A stretch of 64,000 bases of DNA from an uncultured Eubacteriales bacterium (lineage in GTDB: Bacteria > Bacillota > Clostridia > Lachnospirales > Lachnospiraceae): contig ONPU01000002.1 of assembly GCA_900319795.1 (NCBI GenBank), forward strand, positions 62,001 through 126,000. Reading direction: 5' to 3'. The number at the start of each line of letters is the position of its first letter. The stretch's first letter is position 1. Below, piece after piece: positions 52,054 to 60,412 of the stretch. The notes under the pieces were generated by a model, which was not told the DNA's origin, did no database searches, and saw nothing but the letters and a program-made list of their open reading frames with translations. The position numbers and the translations under genes are program-made.

Positions 52054-53306
52054 ACGAAGAGATCGCACAGATTGTTTGTGTCCTGGCCGGCGGCGTGCTG
52101 ATGCTGTCTTTGATAGGCCTCGGCGTCGCTGTTTTTATGCCCGGCATAGAACACTGGAACAAGCGTTTTTTTATAGCACATTTTTCGACTCTTGTTCTGT
52201 ATGTCTGCTTCACGATTTTTGATATAATTTTCCTGAAGAACCCGAATGACACACTCTTAGCGAGAAGCGTCTACTTCTTCGAAACATTGTCCTCATCGTT
52301 CCAGTTTCCTATGATCATGGCTTTTCTTCTACACAGCAGCGGGGAAAACTGGCTTCAAAGCGGACTTTTTCGTGCTGAAGCCGCCCTGTGGTTCCTATTT
52401 TTTATCTTTGTGAGCCTCTCTTTGTGTACATCCTGGATTTATCATATCTCACCGGAAAAACAGCTCATCCGCGGTCCCCTCTATCCGCTTGGGCTGTTTG
52501 TCCTTCTGACAATGCTGCTCCTTTGCCTGTTTGCAGTGATTCTCCTTAAGAACAAGTTGTCCCAAAGATACTTTTACACGTTCCTGACTGCTCTCCTGCC
52601 GATCACCGTCACCATCACGATTCATTTTTTCGTCTCCATCTTCACGGCATTCGGAATAACCGTTGCAATCTGCGCGCTTTCGATGTTCAGTCTCGTCCTG
52701 TCGGACCAGATCGAACACTATTTTCGTCAGCAGCGGGAACTGGTCCATCAGCATGCCCGCATCATGGTGCTGCAGATGCGGCCACATTTCATTTACAATA
52801 CCATGCTGAGCATCTACTACCTCTGCAAGAAGGATCCGGATCTGGCACAGCGGGTCACTATGGATTTCACAACGTATCTCCGCAAAAATTTCACTGCCAT
52901 TGGCAGCGAAAACCTCATTCCCTTCTCTGAAGAGCTGGAGCATACACGCGCTTACCTTGCTGTGGAGCAGGCCCAGTTCGATGACCGGCTTTTCGTTGAC
53001 TATGACACCCCCCATACCGATTTCCGTCTGCCTCCGCTGACACTGCAGCCCATCGTGGAAAACGCCATCAAACACGGCATGGACCCGGATTCCGAACCGC
53101 TTCATATCACGATCCGCACAAGAAAGACCGTTTCGGGAAATGAGATCACCGTAGAGAACGACGGTGCCGCGTTCGAGCCCGTCGATGATAACGAGCCGCA
53201 CATCGCGCTGAAGAACATCCGGCAGCGTCTGGAGTTGATGTGCCGCGGGCAGTTAACCATCACGCCCCGCGAAGGCGGTGGAACGATTGTGAAGGTGACA
53301 GTCTGA
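52050..53306 (+). CDS. LytS/YesM-like sensor histidine kinase
   Basis: 418 residues. The N-terminal half has about seven membrane helices (7TM sensor type). A linker then leads to the His_kinase domain with the phospho-acceptor His in LQMRPHFIYNTMLS. The ATPase has N-box IVENAIKHG and G2-like EGGGTIVKV. It starts at GTG 52050 with AGGAGG upstream, overlapping the regulator. This kinase class normally pairs with LytTR or AraC regulators, so the HTH-receiver partner is unusual. Confidence 0.9.
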   Translation: MNEEIAQIVCVLAGGVLMLSLIGLGVAVFMPGIEHWNKRFFIAHFSTLVLYVCFTIFDIIFLKNPNDTLLARSVYFFETLSSSFQFPMIMAFLLHSSGENWLQSGLFRAEAALWFLFFIFVSLSLCTSWIYHISPEKQLIRGPLYPLGLFVLLTMLLLCLFAVILLKNKLSQRYFYTFLTALLPITVTITIHFFVSIFTAFGITVAICALSMFSLVLSDQIEHYFRQQRELVHQHARIMVLQMRPHFIYNTMLSIYYLCKKDPDLAQRVTMDFTTYLRKNFTAIGSENLIPFSEELEHTRAYLAVEQAQFDDRLFVDYDTPHTDFRLPPLTLQPIVENAIKHGMDPDSEPLHITIRTRKTVSGNEITVENDGAAFEPVDDNEPHIALKNIRQRLELMCRGQLTITPREGGGTIVKVTV

Positions 53307-53315
53307 TCGATTCAT

Positions 53316-53350
53316 ATAAAAAACAGCGTCCTTGACGGGCGCTGTTTTTT
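53316..53350. terminator. Bidirectional terminator
   Basis: Stem AAACAGCGTCC/GGGCGCTGTTT (one G-U) with T runs outward on both sides, between the kinase gene and the convergent zinc-ribbon gene. Confidence 0.88.
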
Positions 53351-53370
53351 GATCTGTCAAAAACCGATTC

Positions 53371-54435
53371 TCAATTGAGGCTTTCATCCTTCGGTTCTTC
53401 AATCACGATTTCATTTTCTGATACTGCTTCTGCAGCCGGTTCCTCTACTGCTTCAGCAACTGTCTCTTCTACTGCTTCAGGCACTGCTTCGACGACTGTC
53501 TCTTCTACTGCCTCAGGCACTGTCTCGGCGACTGCCTCTTCTGCTGCCTCAGGAACTGCTTCAGCAGCTGTCTCCCGGACCGATTCAGGTGCCGCGGCAT
53601 TCTTCTGATCCAGACTAAATCCGCACTGCACACAGAAATTGGCTCCGTCTTTGTAAAGAGCACCGCAGCTCGGACAGTAGTTCAATTTTGATCCGCACTG
53701 CGTACAGAAATTGCTGCTTCCGTTAACATATGCGCCGCAGTTCGGGCACTTGCGCATCGTCTGTCCCATCTGTCCCATCGCCGGATAAACCGCTTTTGCG
53801 GAAGCCAGTCTTTCGTTTTCGAGCTTCTGCTGGCGCATGGCTTCTTTTCTTGCCGCTTCTTCAGCCTGCAGTCTCTCTCTCTCGGCAGCCTCTTCCTCCT
53901 TGCGGATTCTGATCGACTCCTCTACTTCGCTGATCCGTTTTTTGCACTCTTTACGCTCAATGAGAAGCTCACTGATCTTTTTCCTGATTTCCGAAACCGT
54001 CGGATCCTCTGAACCCTTTTCCTCACAGGCAGAGACTTCCGGGCATGCTTCTTCTGAAGGAACTTCTTCGAACTGCACTTCTTCAGAAGGCACGTCTTCG
54101 GAAGACGCTTCTTCAGCAGGCACTTCTTCAGAGGCTGTTTCTTCGGAAAGGTCTGACGGACCGGCTGTCTCTTTTGCCGCCTCACCAACTACCGCTTCTG
54201 CCTCGACGATCTCAAGCTGCGCAGCCGCCTCATCCGGTTCCAGACCTTCTGCTTCTGCTTTTACACCATAATAGGTTTTTCCGAGAATTAAATACTGCTC
54301 TTCAATCTGCTGGGTGAGCTTTTTGATTCGCGCTTTTTCTTCCCGGATCATCCTGTTTTCTTCGGAGTTTCCCTGTCCGATAAAAGGATCACTGATCGCA
54401 CGGAATCCATTGCTGATACTTTCAAAAATAGACAT
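53371..54435 (-). CDS. Coiled-coil zinc-ribbon protein with repeat tail
   Basis: 354 residues: an N-terminal amphipathic and coiled-coil part, an acidic Glu/Ser/Ala stretch (~80-130) with EEVPSEE-like repeats, then a coiled coil with IRKKISELLIERKECKKRI (~145-205). Two zinc ribbons follow, CPNCGAYVNGSSNFCTQCG and CPSCGALYKDGANFCVQCG. The C-terminal ~80 residues repeat AVPEAVEETV. No membrane helix is clear. Function is unknown. Promoter TTTACA-18-TAAAAT is at 54477-54506. Confidence 0.7.
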   Translation of the reverse strand: MSIFESISNGFRAISDPFIGQGNSEENRMIREEKARIKKLTQQIEEQYLILGKTYYGVKAEAEGLEPDEAAAQLEIVEAEAVVGEAAKETAGPSDLSEETASEEVPAEEASSEDVPSEEVQFEEVPSEEACPEVSACEEKGSEDPTVSEIRKKISELLIERKECKKRISEVEESIRIRKEEEAAERERLQAEEAARKEAMRQQKLENERLASAKAVYPAMGQMGQTMRKCPNCGAYVNGSSNFCTQCGSKLNYCPSCGALYKDGANFCVQCGFSLDQKNAAAPESVRETAAEAVPEAAEEAVAETVPEAVEETVVEAVPEAVEETVAEAVEEPAAEAVSENEIVIEEPKDESLN

Positions 54436-54476
54436 GTTCTCTCTCCTTTTTGTAAACGGAACGGCTTACCGGTCTT

Positions 54477-54506
54477 ATTTTACCATTCATATATATGATT
54501 TGTAAA
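54477..54506 (-). promoter_or_regulatory. Promoter of the zinc-ribbon gene
   Basis: On the minus strand TTTACA, an 18-base spacer and TAAAAT, 40 bases before the start codon. Confidence 0.6.
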
Positions 54507-54515
54507 ATCTGACTT

Positions 54516-55001
54516 TCATCCGGTCATGCGTCTCATAATTCCCGGTCCGTGTTCCTTCAGCCACCGGTTCCATTTGTCATAATCAGGAAACACTTTCTGT
54601 ATTTCCGCGTAAAAAGCTTTGGAGTGATTCATTTCCTTGCGATGACACAGCTCATGGACAACCACGCTGTCGATCACCTCCATGGGAGTCAGCATCAGAA
54701 GGCAGTTGAAATTCAGGTTTCCCTTTGAACTGCAGCTTCCCCATCTGCTCCTCTGGTTTCTGATGGTGATTCTGCCGTAAGTGACACCGATTTTCGGCGC
54801 GTAATAAGCCACCCGTTCGGGAATGAGCTTCACTGCTTTGTCCGCCAGCTTCTCAATTTCTTCCCGGGTCAGAATCTCCGAAGGCGGGATCTCCCGAGAA
54901 ACCTTCTTTTCCGCTTTTTCAATCCAGGCGCGATGGGAAAGGAGAATAATCCTGGAAATATTGATTTCCGATACTAATTCCGTCAAACTCATGTTGATCA
55001 C
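54516..55001 (-). CDS. YgjP-type (DUF45) metallopeptidase-like protein
   Basis: 161 residues. The zinc motif is HELCH with a downstream Glu, and TIRNQRSRWGSCSSKGNLNFN is the family's hallmark. Members include YgjP and the SprT-like group; substrates are unclear. It starts at GTG 55001, which overlaps the YdcF stop by 4 bases (GTGA) and has AAAGG six bases upstream. Confidence 0.85.
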   Translation of the reverse strand: MINMSLTELVSEINISRIILLSHRAWIEKAEKKVSREIPPSEILTREEIEKLADKAVKLIPERVAYYAPKIGVTYGRITIRNQRSRWGSCSSKGNLNFNCLLMLTPMEVIDSVVVHELCHRKEMNHSKAFYAEIQKVFPDYDKWNRWLKEHGPGIMRRMTG

Positions 55002-55744
55002 ATATTGCCTTTCAGAAGGTCCTTTACCACTCCGAAATACTCCCGGAGCATATTATTTACAAGGAAAATGGGATCCGAGGGAGCCGGAATCCCTGATACG
55101 TTCGTAAGTCCCTGTTTCCGCGCAATCGACATGGCCCGGAACATATGGAAATTATTGGTCACGATCCCTGTCGGCACATCCGCCGATGGCAGCTTTTCTT
55201 TGCTGAAGCGGATATTCTGAATGGTATTGACAGCTTTGTCTTCCAGGATTATCCGTTCCGGGTCTATGCCCTTGTCCGTCAAATAGTCCTTCATCGCCTC
55301 CGCTTCGGAAACCGGTTCGTTATATCCCTGCGCGCCGGTCACGATACAATAGGTATCGGGATTCTGCCGAAGGTATTCCGCCGCCCTGTCCAGACGAAAT
55401 GCCAGTACCTTGCTGGGGCCGTCTTCCCGGACCTGCGCGCCGAGAACAATCAGACAGTCAAGTCCCTCCGGATTGCTGTTGTAAAAGCCCCGCAGGATAA
55501 ATGCTTCACAAATACACAGGGACAGCAGCCAGAGCACGATTACACCTTTCACTAATAGCGTTGCGGGTCTTGGAACATATTCAATGAAGCGAGAGCGGTT
55601 CAGCATGGCAAGAACAATGAGGCCGCATCCCATCACAAGCCAGACAGCAAAAAACATCGTTCCGCTGCCTGCCAGACGAACCGTTATTCCGTATAAAATG
55701 AACAGTATTCCGAAAACTGTCAGCCATAAAACCGAAGCGGACAT
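54998..55744 (-). CDS. YdcF/DUF218-family membrane protein
   Basis: 248 residues: three to four N-terminal membrane helices (~1-90), then the DUF218 domain with IVLGAQVREDGPSKVLAFRLD, IVTGAQGYNEPVSEAE, the DKAVNTIQN segment and VTNNFHMFRA. Related proteins (SanA, ElyC) act on envelope or polyprenol intermediates, so an envelope role is inferred. It overlaps the YgjP-type gene by 4 bases. Confidence 0.87.
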   Translation of the reverse strand: MSASVLWLTVFGILFILYGITVRLAGSGTMFFAVWLVMGCGLIVLAMLNRSRFIEYVPRPATLLVKGVIVLWLLSLCICEAFILRGFYNSNPEGLDCLIVLGAQVREDGPSKVLAFRLDRAAEYLRQNPDTYCIVTGAQGYNEPVSEAEAMKDYLTDKGIDPERIILEDKAVNTIQNIRFSKEKLPSADVPTGIVTNNFHMFRAMSIARKQGLTNVSGIPAPSDPIFLVNNMLREYFGVVKDLLKGNM

Positions 55745-55803
55745 CTTCTCACCTCAAAGCATCATCCTCAAAAAGAACATAGTAAGCATTTTCAACATAG
55801 TAA

Positions 55804-55850
55804 AGAGAAAACCTCAAAAATCCTTTTAACAAGAATTTTTGAGGTTCTCT
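55804..55850 (-). terminator. Terminator of tRNA-Leu(CAG)
   Basis: On the minus strand a long stem of AGAGAACCTCAAAAAT type with ATTTTTGAGGTTTTCTCT, starting 4 bases after the tRNA. T-rich tail. Confidence 0.8.
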
Positions 55851-55853
55851 TCA

Positions 55854-55937
55854 TGCAGGAGGCGGGACTTGAACCCGCACTATGTTGCCATAACAGGCAC
55901 CTGAAGCCTGCGCGTCTGCCAATTCCGCCACTCCTGC
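55854..55937 (-). tRNA. tRNA-Leu(CAG)
   Basis: An 84-nt class II tRNA. Acceptor GCAGGAG/CTCCTGC, D stem GCG/CGC, anticodon stem CAGGC/GCCTG around TTCAGGT (anticodon CAG), variable arm TTATGGCAACATAGT, T arm GCGGG/CCCGC, discriminator A. CCA is not encoded. Confidence 0.95.
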
Positions 55938-55965
55938 GCACCATTGGCTTTCGTCAACAAAAGTA

Positions 55966-55994
55966 ATTCTACCTGTTTTATCCCTGCAAGTCAA
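55966..55994 (-). promoter_or_regulatory. Promoter of tRNA-Leu(CAG)
   Basis: On the minus strand TTGACT, a 17-base spacer and TAGAAT. Confidence 0.8.
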
Positions 55995-56038
55995 CTACTT
56001 TTTTTGTGGATTTCAGTTTTCTTTTATCCGGCCGTCCG

Positions 56039-56665
56039 TTACTCATTTGTTCCGTTTTCGGCAGCCGCATTACTGCTTTCCACGTCGTCCAGAGTCGTAA
56101 AACCGGCATCCGATATCTCAACGTGCGCGAGATCATCTATTTCCTCCACGGCGCTCAGTTCGGCGTCCGTGAGATCATCCAGATCGTCAATAACGGAAAT
56201 GTCATCATCCGGAAGTTCCTCGATTTTCGGGACCTCCGGCGCGGTTTCAACAGGAGGAAGCTGCTCATAGTCCGAAAGGTCCTCTTCCTCTTCCACCGGA
56301 ACAGGCGCGCCGCATTTCGGACAAAAGGCCATATCGTTCGCGATGAGTTCCTGACAGCTGGTACAGATCTTCATCCCTTTGGCTCCGGCAAGAGCCTGTT
56401 TCAGCTCCAGAAGCTTTCCGAGACGCGCGTGAACCGCTTCGATCCGGCTGCGCAGTTCATCATCCGGGAAAATCTCGTCCTTCGCCTCATATTTTCTGGT
56501 GACATATTCACCGATTGCCGAATACAGCTTTTCTATCTCTTTCTGCTCGGCTGAAATCTGAGCGTTGATTTTCGTGGATTCAAAGAAATTGCTGGTTCTG
56601 TCCACAGCGTTCTGCGTTGTTTTGAAAATGGATTTTCCGAGATCACCGAAGAAATCTTCCGACAT
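56039..56665 (-). CDS. Zinc-ribbon protein with acidic tail
   Basis: 208 residues. The N-terminal ~100 residues are helical (SIFKTTQNAVDRTSNFFES, EQKEIEKLYSAIGEYV), similar in layout to the N part of the 54-kb zinc-ribbon protein. One zinc ribbon follows, CTSCQELIANDMAFCPKCG. The last ~85 residues are Asp/Glu-rich. The function is unknown; the shared plan suggests a small lineage family. An extended -10 (TGGTATAAT) formed by the edge of the tandem repeat upstream may start it. Confidence 0.7.
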   Translation of the reverse strand: MSEDFFGDLGKSIFKTTQNAVDRTSNFFESTKINAQISAEQKEIEKLYSAIGEYVTRKYEAKDEIFPDDELRSRIEAVHARLGKLLELKQALAGAKGMKICTSCQELIANDMAFCPKCGAPVPVEEEEDLSDYEQLPPVETAPEVPKIEELPDDDISVIDDLDDLTDAELSAVEEIDDLAHVEISDAGFTTLDDVESSNAAAENGTNE

Positions 56666-56706
56666 GGACCTGTCCCCTCTCTTTCATCTTTCAAATGCTT
56701 TTTTCA

Positions 56707-56873
56707 TTATACCATAGGGCGACGAGCCAGGCGAACATACATGTTCATCTGGCGACCGCAGATGATAACAGACATTCATGTCTGTTATACCATATAGCGA
56801 CGAGCCGAGCGAGCATTCATGCTCATTCGGCGACCGCTGAAGATAACAGGCTCTTCGAGCCTGTTATACCATA
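56707..56873. repeat. Tandem structured repeat, two 78/79-bp units
   Basis: Copies at 56707-56784 and 56785-56863, then a terminal TTATACCATA (56864-56873). Each unit starts TTATACCATA and has GCGACGAGCC, hairpin A and hairpin B. Both stems differ between copies at paired positions so pairing is kept (A: GAACAT/ATGTTC against GAGCAT/ATGCTC; B: ACAGACAT/ATGTCTGT against ACAGGCTC/GAGCCTGT). The block fills the gap between the clpX stop and the zinc-ribbon gene. Confidence 0.85.
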
Positions 56874-56879
56874 CTTCCT

Positions 56880-58292
56880 TCAGCCTGTCAGAAGCTGCTG
56901 GCCTCTCATCAGAATCCCGGGTCCGCCGTTTCCCTCTATATAGGCCTTTGTAATAACCACCTCGCCTATATTGTCGTCTTTCGGAATCTCATACATGATA
57001 TCGAGCATGAACTCTTCAAGGATCGACCGAAGTGCTCTCGCGCCCGTATCTCGCTCCATGGCTCGTGCCGCGATCACATGAAGAGCGTCCTCGTCAAAAC
57101 TCAGTTTCACTTCGTCCATCGCGAGCAGCTGCTGATACTGCCTGATGATCGCGTTGCGCGGCTCTTTCAGGATTCTTACAAGCATGTCCTCTGTCAGGGA
57201 CTCCAGCGGACAGATAATCGGAAGCCTTCCGAGAAATTCCGGAATCATACCGAACGCTCTTAAGTCCTCCGTCGTCGTCTTCCGGATCAGGTTCTTCTCA
57301 TTGTCATACTGATCTTTCAGCTCCGCGTGGAAACCGATGGAAGTGTGTTTTCTGAGACGTTCCTTGATGATGTCCTCAAGACCGGGGAAAGCGCCGCCGA
57401 CAATAAAGAGGATATTTTTCGTATTGATCCGCTTCATCGGCACCATCGCGTTCTTGCTGGACGCGCCGACCGGAACTTCGATTTCCGCCCCTTCGAGAAG
57501 CTTCAGCATCCCCTGCTGTACAGCCTCACCGCTGACATCCCTGGAATGCATGTTTTTCTTCTTCGCGATTTTATCGATCTCGTCTATGAACACAATACCG
57601 TGTTCCGCGCGGGAGACTTTATTTCCGGCTGCCGCGAGAAGCTTCGATACAACGGATTCGATATCGTCCCCGATATATCCGGCTTCCGTAAGAGACGTCG
57701 CGTCCGTAATCGCGAGCGGCACGTCGAGAATCTTCGCCAGAGTCTGTACCAGATACGTTTTCCCGCATCCGGTCGGGCCGATCATGAGGATGTTGGATTT
57801 ATCGATTTCCACGATGGAATCAGTGGAATCCGAGATCTCCTTTTTGGCTGCTTCCCGGTCCGCTTTCTTCTTTCGTTCGCTTTCAATAACACGCTTATAG
57901 TGGTTATAGACCGCAACCGACAGTACTTTTTTCGCATGTTCCTGGCCGACAACATACCGGTCCAGGCTATGTTTAATCTCATGGGGAGCCGGAAGATCGA
58001 GGAGATCCGGAATCTCCTTCCCGCTCTCCTTTTTCTTCTCCTCTTCCTCGGGAGCTTCCTGCTTCGGACCGAAAAAGTCGCTCATATTCATAAAGGTCAT
58101 ATGGGGAATTTTCTCAAACAGCCCTTTCAGGTCATCTCTGCCTTTGATCATGTCCAGACTTTTATTGATGCAGTCGTTGCATACGGTCCCCGCGCCCGGC
58201 AGATCAATCAGTCCGCCGCAGTCCTCCTCGGATCTGCCGCAGACCATGCAGTACCTGATTTCATTTTTCTTATCGTTCTTATCTTCACTCAT
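56880..58292 (-). CDS. clpX: ATP-dependent Clp protease ATP-binding subunit ClpX
   Basis: A hexameric AAA+ unfoldase that feeds ClpP. 470 residues, longer than the usual ~420. The N-terminal zinc domain is CMVCGRSEEDCGGLIDLPG with CNDC, followed by a Glu/Lys-rich linker (~75-100). The core has GPTGCGKTYLVQTLA, pore loop GYIGDDIES and FIDEIDKIA. The ClpP-binding loop keeps SIGF. clpP and tig, its common neighbours, are not here. The ribosome site is AAAGGA. Confidence 0.92.
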   Translation of the reverse strand: MSEDKNDKKNEIRYCMVCGRSEEDCGGLIDLPGAGTVCNDCINKSLDMIKGRDDLKGLFEKIPHMTFMNMSDFFGPKQEAPEEEEKKKESGKEIPDLLDLPAPHEIKHSLDRYVVGQEHAKKVLSVAVYNHYKRVIESERKKKADREAAKKEISDSTDSIVEIDKSNILMIGPTGCGKTYLVQTLAKILDVPLAITDATSLTEAGYIGDDIESVVSKLLAAAGNKVSRAEHGIVFIDEIDKIAKKKNMHSRDVSGEAVQQGMLKLLEGAEIEVPVGASSKNAMVPMKRINTKNILFIVGGAFPGLEDIIKERLRKHTSIGFHAELKDQYDNEKNLIRKTTTEDLRAFGMIPEFLGRLPIICPLESLTEDMLVRILKEPRNAIIRQYQQLLAMDEVKLSFDEDALHVIAARAMERDTGARALRSILEEFMLDIMYEIPKDDNIGEVVITKAYIEGNGGPGILMRGQQLLTG

Positions 58293-58334
58293 TAATTGTG
58301 CAATCCTTTATCCTATCGATTTTTTCTGTAATCG

Positions 58335-58367
58335 TAAAAATGGGCATCGCTTTTTGCGATGCCCATT
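58335..58367 (-). terminator. Terminator of htrA
   Basis: Perfect 12-bp stem AATGGGCATCGC/GCGATGCCCATT with a 5-base loop, then TTTACG on the minus strand. It lies 13 bases after the htrA stop. Confidence 0.85.
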
Positions 58368-58380
58368 CGCGTTCAGGCGT

Positions 58381-60279
58381 TTATCCGAAGAAATCGAAGA
58401 ATCCTTTGTCATTTCCGAAGAACTCGTCGAAATCCGGCAGCGGCTCTTGATTGCCTTCCTGACTGTCAGGATTTCCGCCGCCCTCTTCAGGCGCTCCGTT
58501 TTCCGGATTCGGAGTCGGCTGCTGCTGTTCGTCGGTGAGTCCCGCTTCCTTCTTGCTTCCCAGAACCACATCAAGGCGAAGCTTTTCAAATGCGTTCTTC
58601 TCCTCATTGAGCCGGCTGATCGAAAGCGTGATGGTTTCGTCGACGGAATAGGTGGACATGATATTGACCACATCGTCCTTCGTGGAAACGGCCACACCGT
58701 CCATCGCGGTAATGATATCTCCCGGCTTCACGCCGGCTTTATCCGCAGGACCTTCTTTTACGACCTCGCTGATGTAAGCGCCGGCCGGATAACCTTGCAT
58801 CGTATACTGGGAAGGCATGGTCATGCAGCTGATGCCGAGATATCCGGCCTGGTCCGCGTCAACAACTTCTCTCGCCGTTTTACTTCCGAGCTCTGTAAGA
58901 ATCGGCTTTGCGATCGACATCGGAATCGCGTATCCGATTCCTTCAACCATCACGCCGACGTCTTTCTGCTCGTTAATTCCGATCAGTTCTCCCCTCATGT
59001 TTACGAGAGCGCCGCCGGAATTGCCGGGGTTGATGGAAGCGTCTGTCTGAATCAGCGTTCTGACAGTCCCGTCAGCTTCCGTCACCTGTCTGCCGAGTGC
59101 GGATACGATTCCCTGTGTAACGGACTGGCCATAGCCCATGGCATTGCCGATGGCAAGGATCGGCTCTCCGAGCATCAGGCTGTCGGAATCGCCAATGCTC
59201 ACGATACGGATACGGTTCTGCGTTTCCTCCGATACTTCCGATATCGGCACCGCGACGATCGCGAGGTCATAGTCCACATCCGAGCCTTTTATTTCGCCCG
59301 AAGCTGTTGTCTCATCTTCAAAAGTAACCGTAATGTCGGTCGAATTGTCAATAACATGATTGTTGGTCGCGATCAGATAAGCTTCTTCCGTCTGTCCGAC
59401 GATAATACCCGATCCGGCGCCCTCACCTCTGTAGACTTCTTTCTGGCCGAATATATTCTGATATTCCTGCTCCGTCACATTGGTGATTGAAACCATGGAA
59501 GGCATGATCTTTTTGACTACTTCGGGAGCTGTCAGCGTTTCTGCTTCAGCCGCAATTCCCTCATCGATCTGCGGGGCGGCTCCTTCTTCAGAAGAATTGC
59601 TCTCTTCAGCTGCAGCGGCATCCTGATTCTCACTGCTCTGAGTGACACTGTCCTGATTTCCGATCACTACTTCTTCCGCTGCCTTTTCTTCAGGCTGTTC
59701 CGCAACAGCTTCCGACTGATTCCGGGAAGAACTCTTTACAGCCCTTTTGAGAATCATGCTGGCGCCCGTGAAAATCAAAGCGAGCATCAGAGCGAATACG
59801 ACTGCCAGACCGGCTACAAAACCGACGGTCCTTAAAGTATCCTTCTTCGACGGCTTGTTCTTCGGCTTTGTAGGAGTGGTGCCATATCTGCGGTCTTCAT
59901 ACGGGGACTGTTTCCTGTACTGATCATACTTGCTGTAGTACCGGCCGGACTCCTGCTGATTTTTTCCGCTTTCCTCAAGACGCGGCGTCTCGGGAATCTG
60001 TTCGAATTCCGCGTCAGCAACTGTATTTCCTGTTTCTGCCGCTGTCTTTGCGGTGTCTGCAGCGGTGTTCGCAGCTGTCTCTACTGTGTCTGCAGTTGTG
60101 TTCGCGACTGTCTCAGCTGTGTCTGCAGCTGTGTTCACAACGGTCTCTACTGTGTCTGCAGCTGTGTCTCCAACTGTCTCTACTGTGTCTGCAACGGTCT
60201 TTGCAGCCTCCGCTTCGAACACCTCTGTCTCGTTTTTGTTCACTTCGCCTTTTTCATTTACATTAAACAATTCATCCAT
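58381..60279 (-). CDS. HtrA/DegP-like membrane serine protease with N-terminal repeats
   Basis: 632 residues. The cytoplasmic N terminus carries about six copies of an 11-residue unit of the type AADTVETVANT (~20-85), then a charged stretch and one membrane helix (~155-180). Outside is an acidic/Gln linker, then the trypsin-like domain with His in TNNHVID, Asp in DVDYDLAIV and Ser in GNSGGAL. One PDZ domain (AGVKPGDIITAMDGV) and an Asp/Gly/Pro-rich tail ending FFGNDKGFFDFFG follow. It handles envelope protein quality. GGAG precedes the ATG. Confidence 0.92.
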   Translation of the reverse strand: MDELFNVNEKGEVNKNETEVFEAEAAKTVADTVETVGDTAADTVETVVNTAADTAETVANTTADTVETAANTAADTAKTAAETGNTVADAEFEQIPETPRLEESGKNQQESGRYYSKYDQYRKQSPYEDRRYGTTPTKPKNKPSKKDTLRTVGFVAGLAVVFALMLALIFTGASMILKRAVKSSSRNQSEAVAEQPEEKAAEEVVIGNQDSVTQSSENQDAAAAEESNSSEEGAAPQIDEGIAAEAETLTAPEVVKKIMPSMVSITNVTEQEYQNIFGQKEVYRGEGAGSGIIVGQTEEAYLIATNNHVIDNSTDITVTFEDETTASGEIKGSDVDYDLAIVAVPISEVSEETQNRIRIVSIGDSDSLMLGEPILAIGNAMGYGQSVTQGIVSALGRQVTEADGTVRTLIQTDASINPGNSGGALVNMRGELIGINEQKDVGVMVEGIGYAIPMSIAKPILTELGSKTAREVVDADQAGYLGISCMTMPSQYTMQGYPAGAYISEVVKEGPADKAGVKPGDIITAMDGVAVSTKDDVVNIMSTYSVDETITLSISRLNEEKNAFEKLRLDVVLGSKKEAGLTDEQQQPTPNPENGAPEEGGGNPDSQEGNQEPLPDFDEFFGNDKGFFDFFG

Positions 60280-60412
60280 AGCCTAATCTCCGTCCGCAAA
60301 AAAACGGCTGCTCCTTTGCTTTATCAATAGCAACAGAATAGCCGTAATATGTGTTAAAAATGTGACGTTTCCGGACGGTTTTTTAAATAATTCCGTAAAA
60401 CAAGTTTTCCCG

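Noticed and set aside
56707..56873. CRISPR-like array
   Set aside because: Only two tandem units, no spacers, and variation lies in paired stem positions; no cas genes are near.
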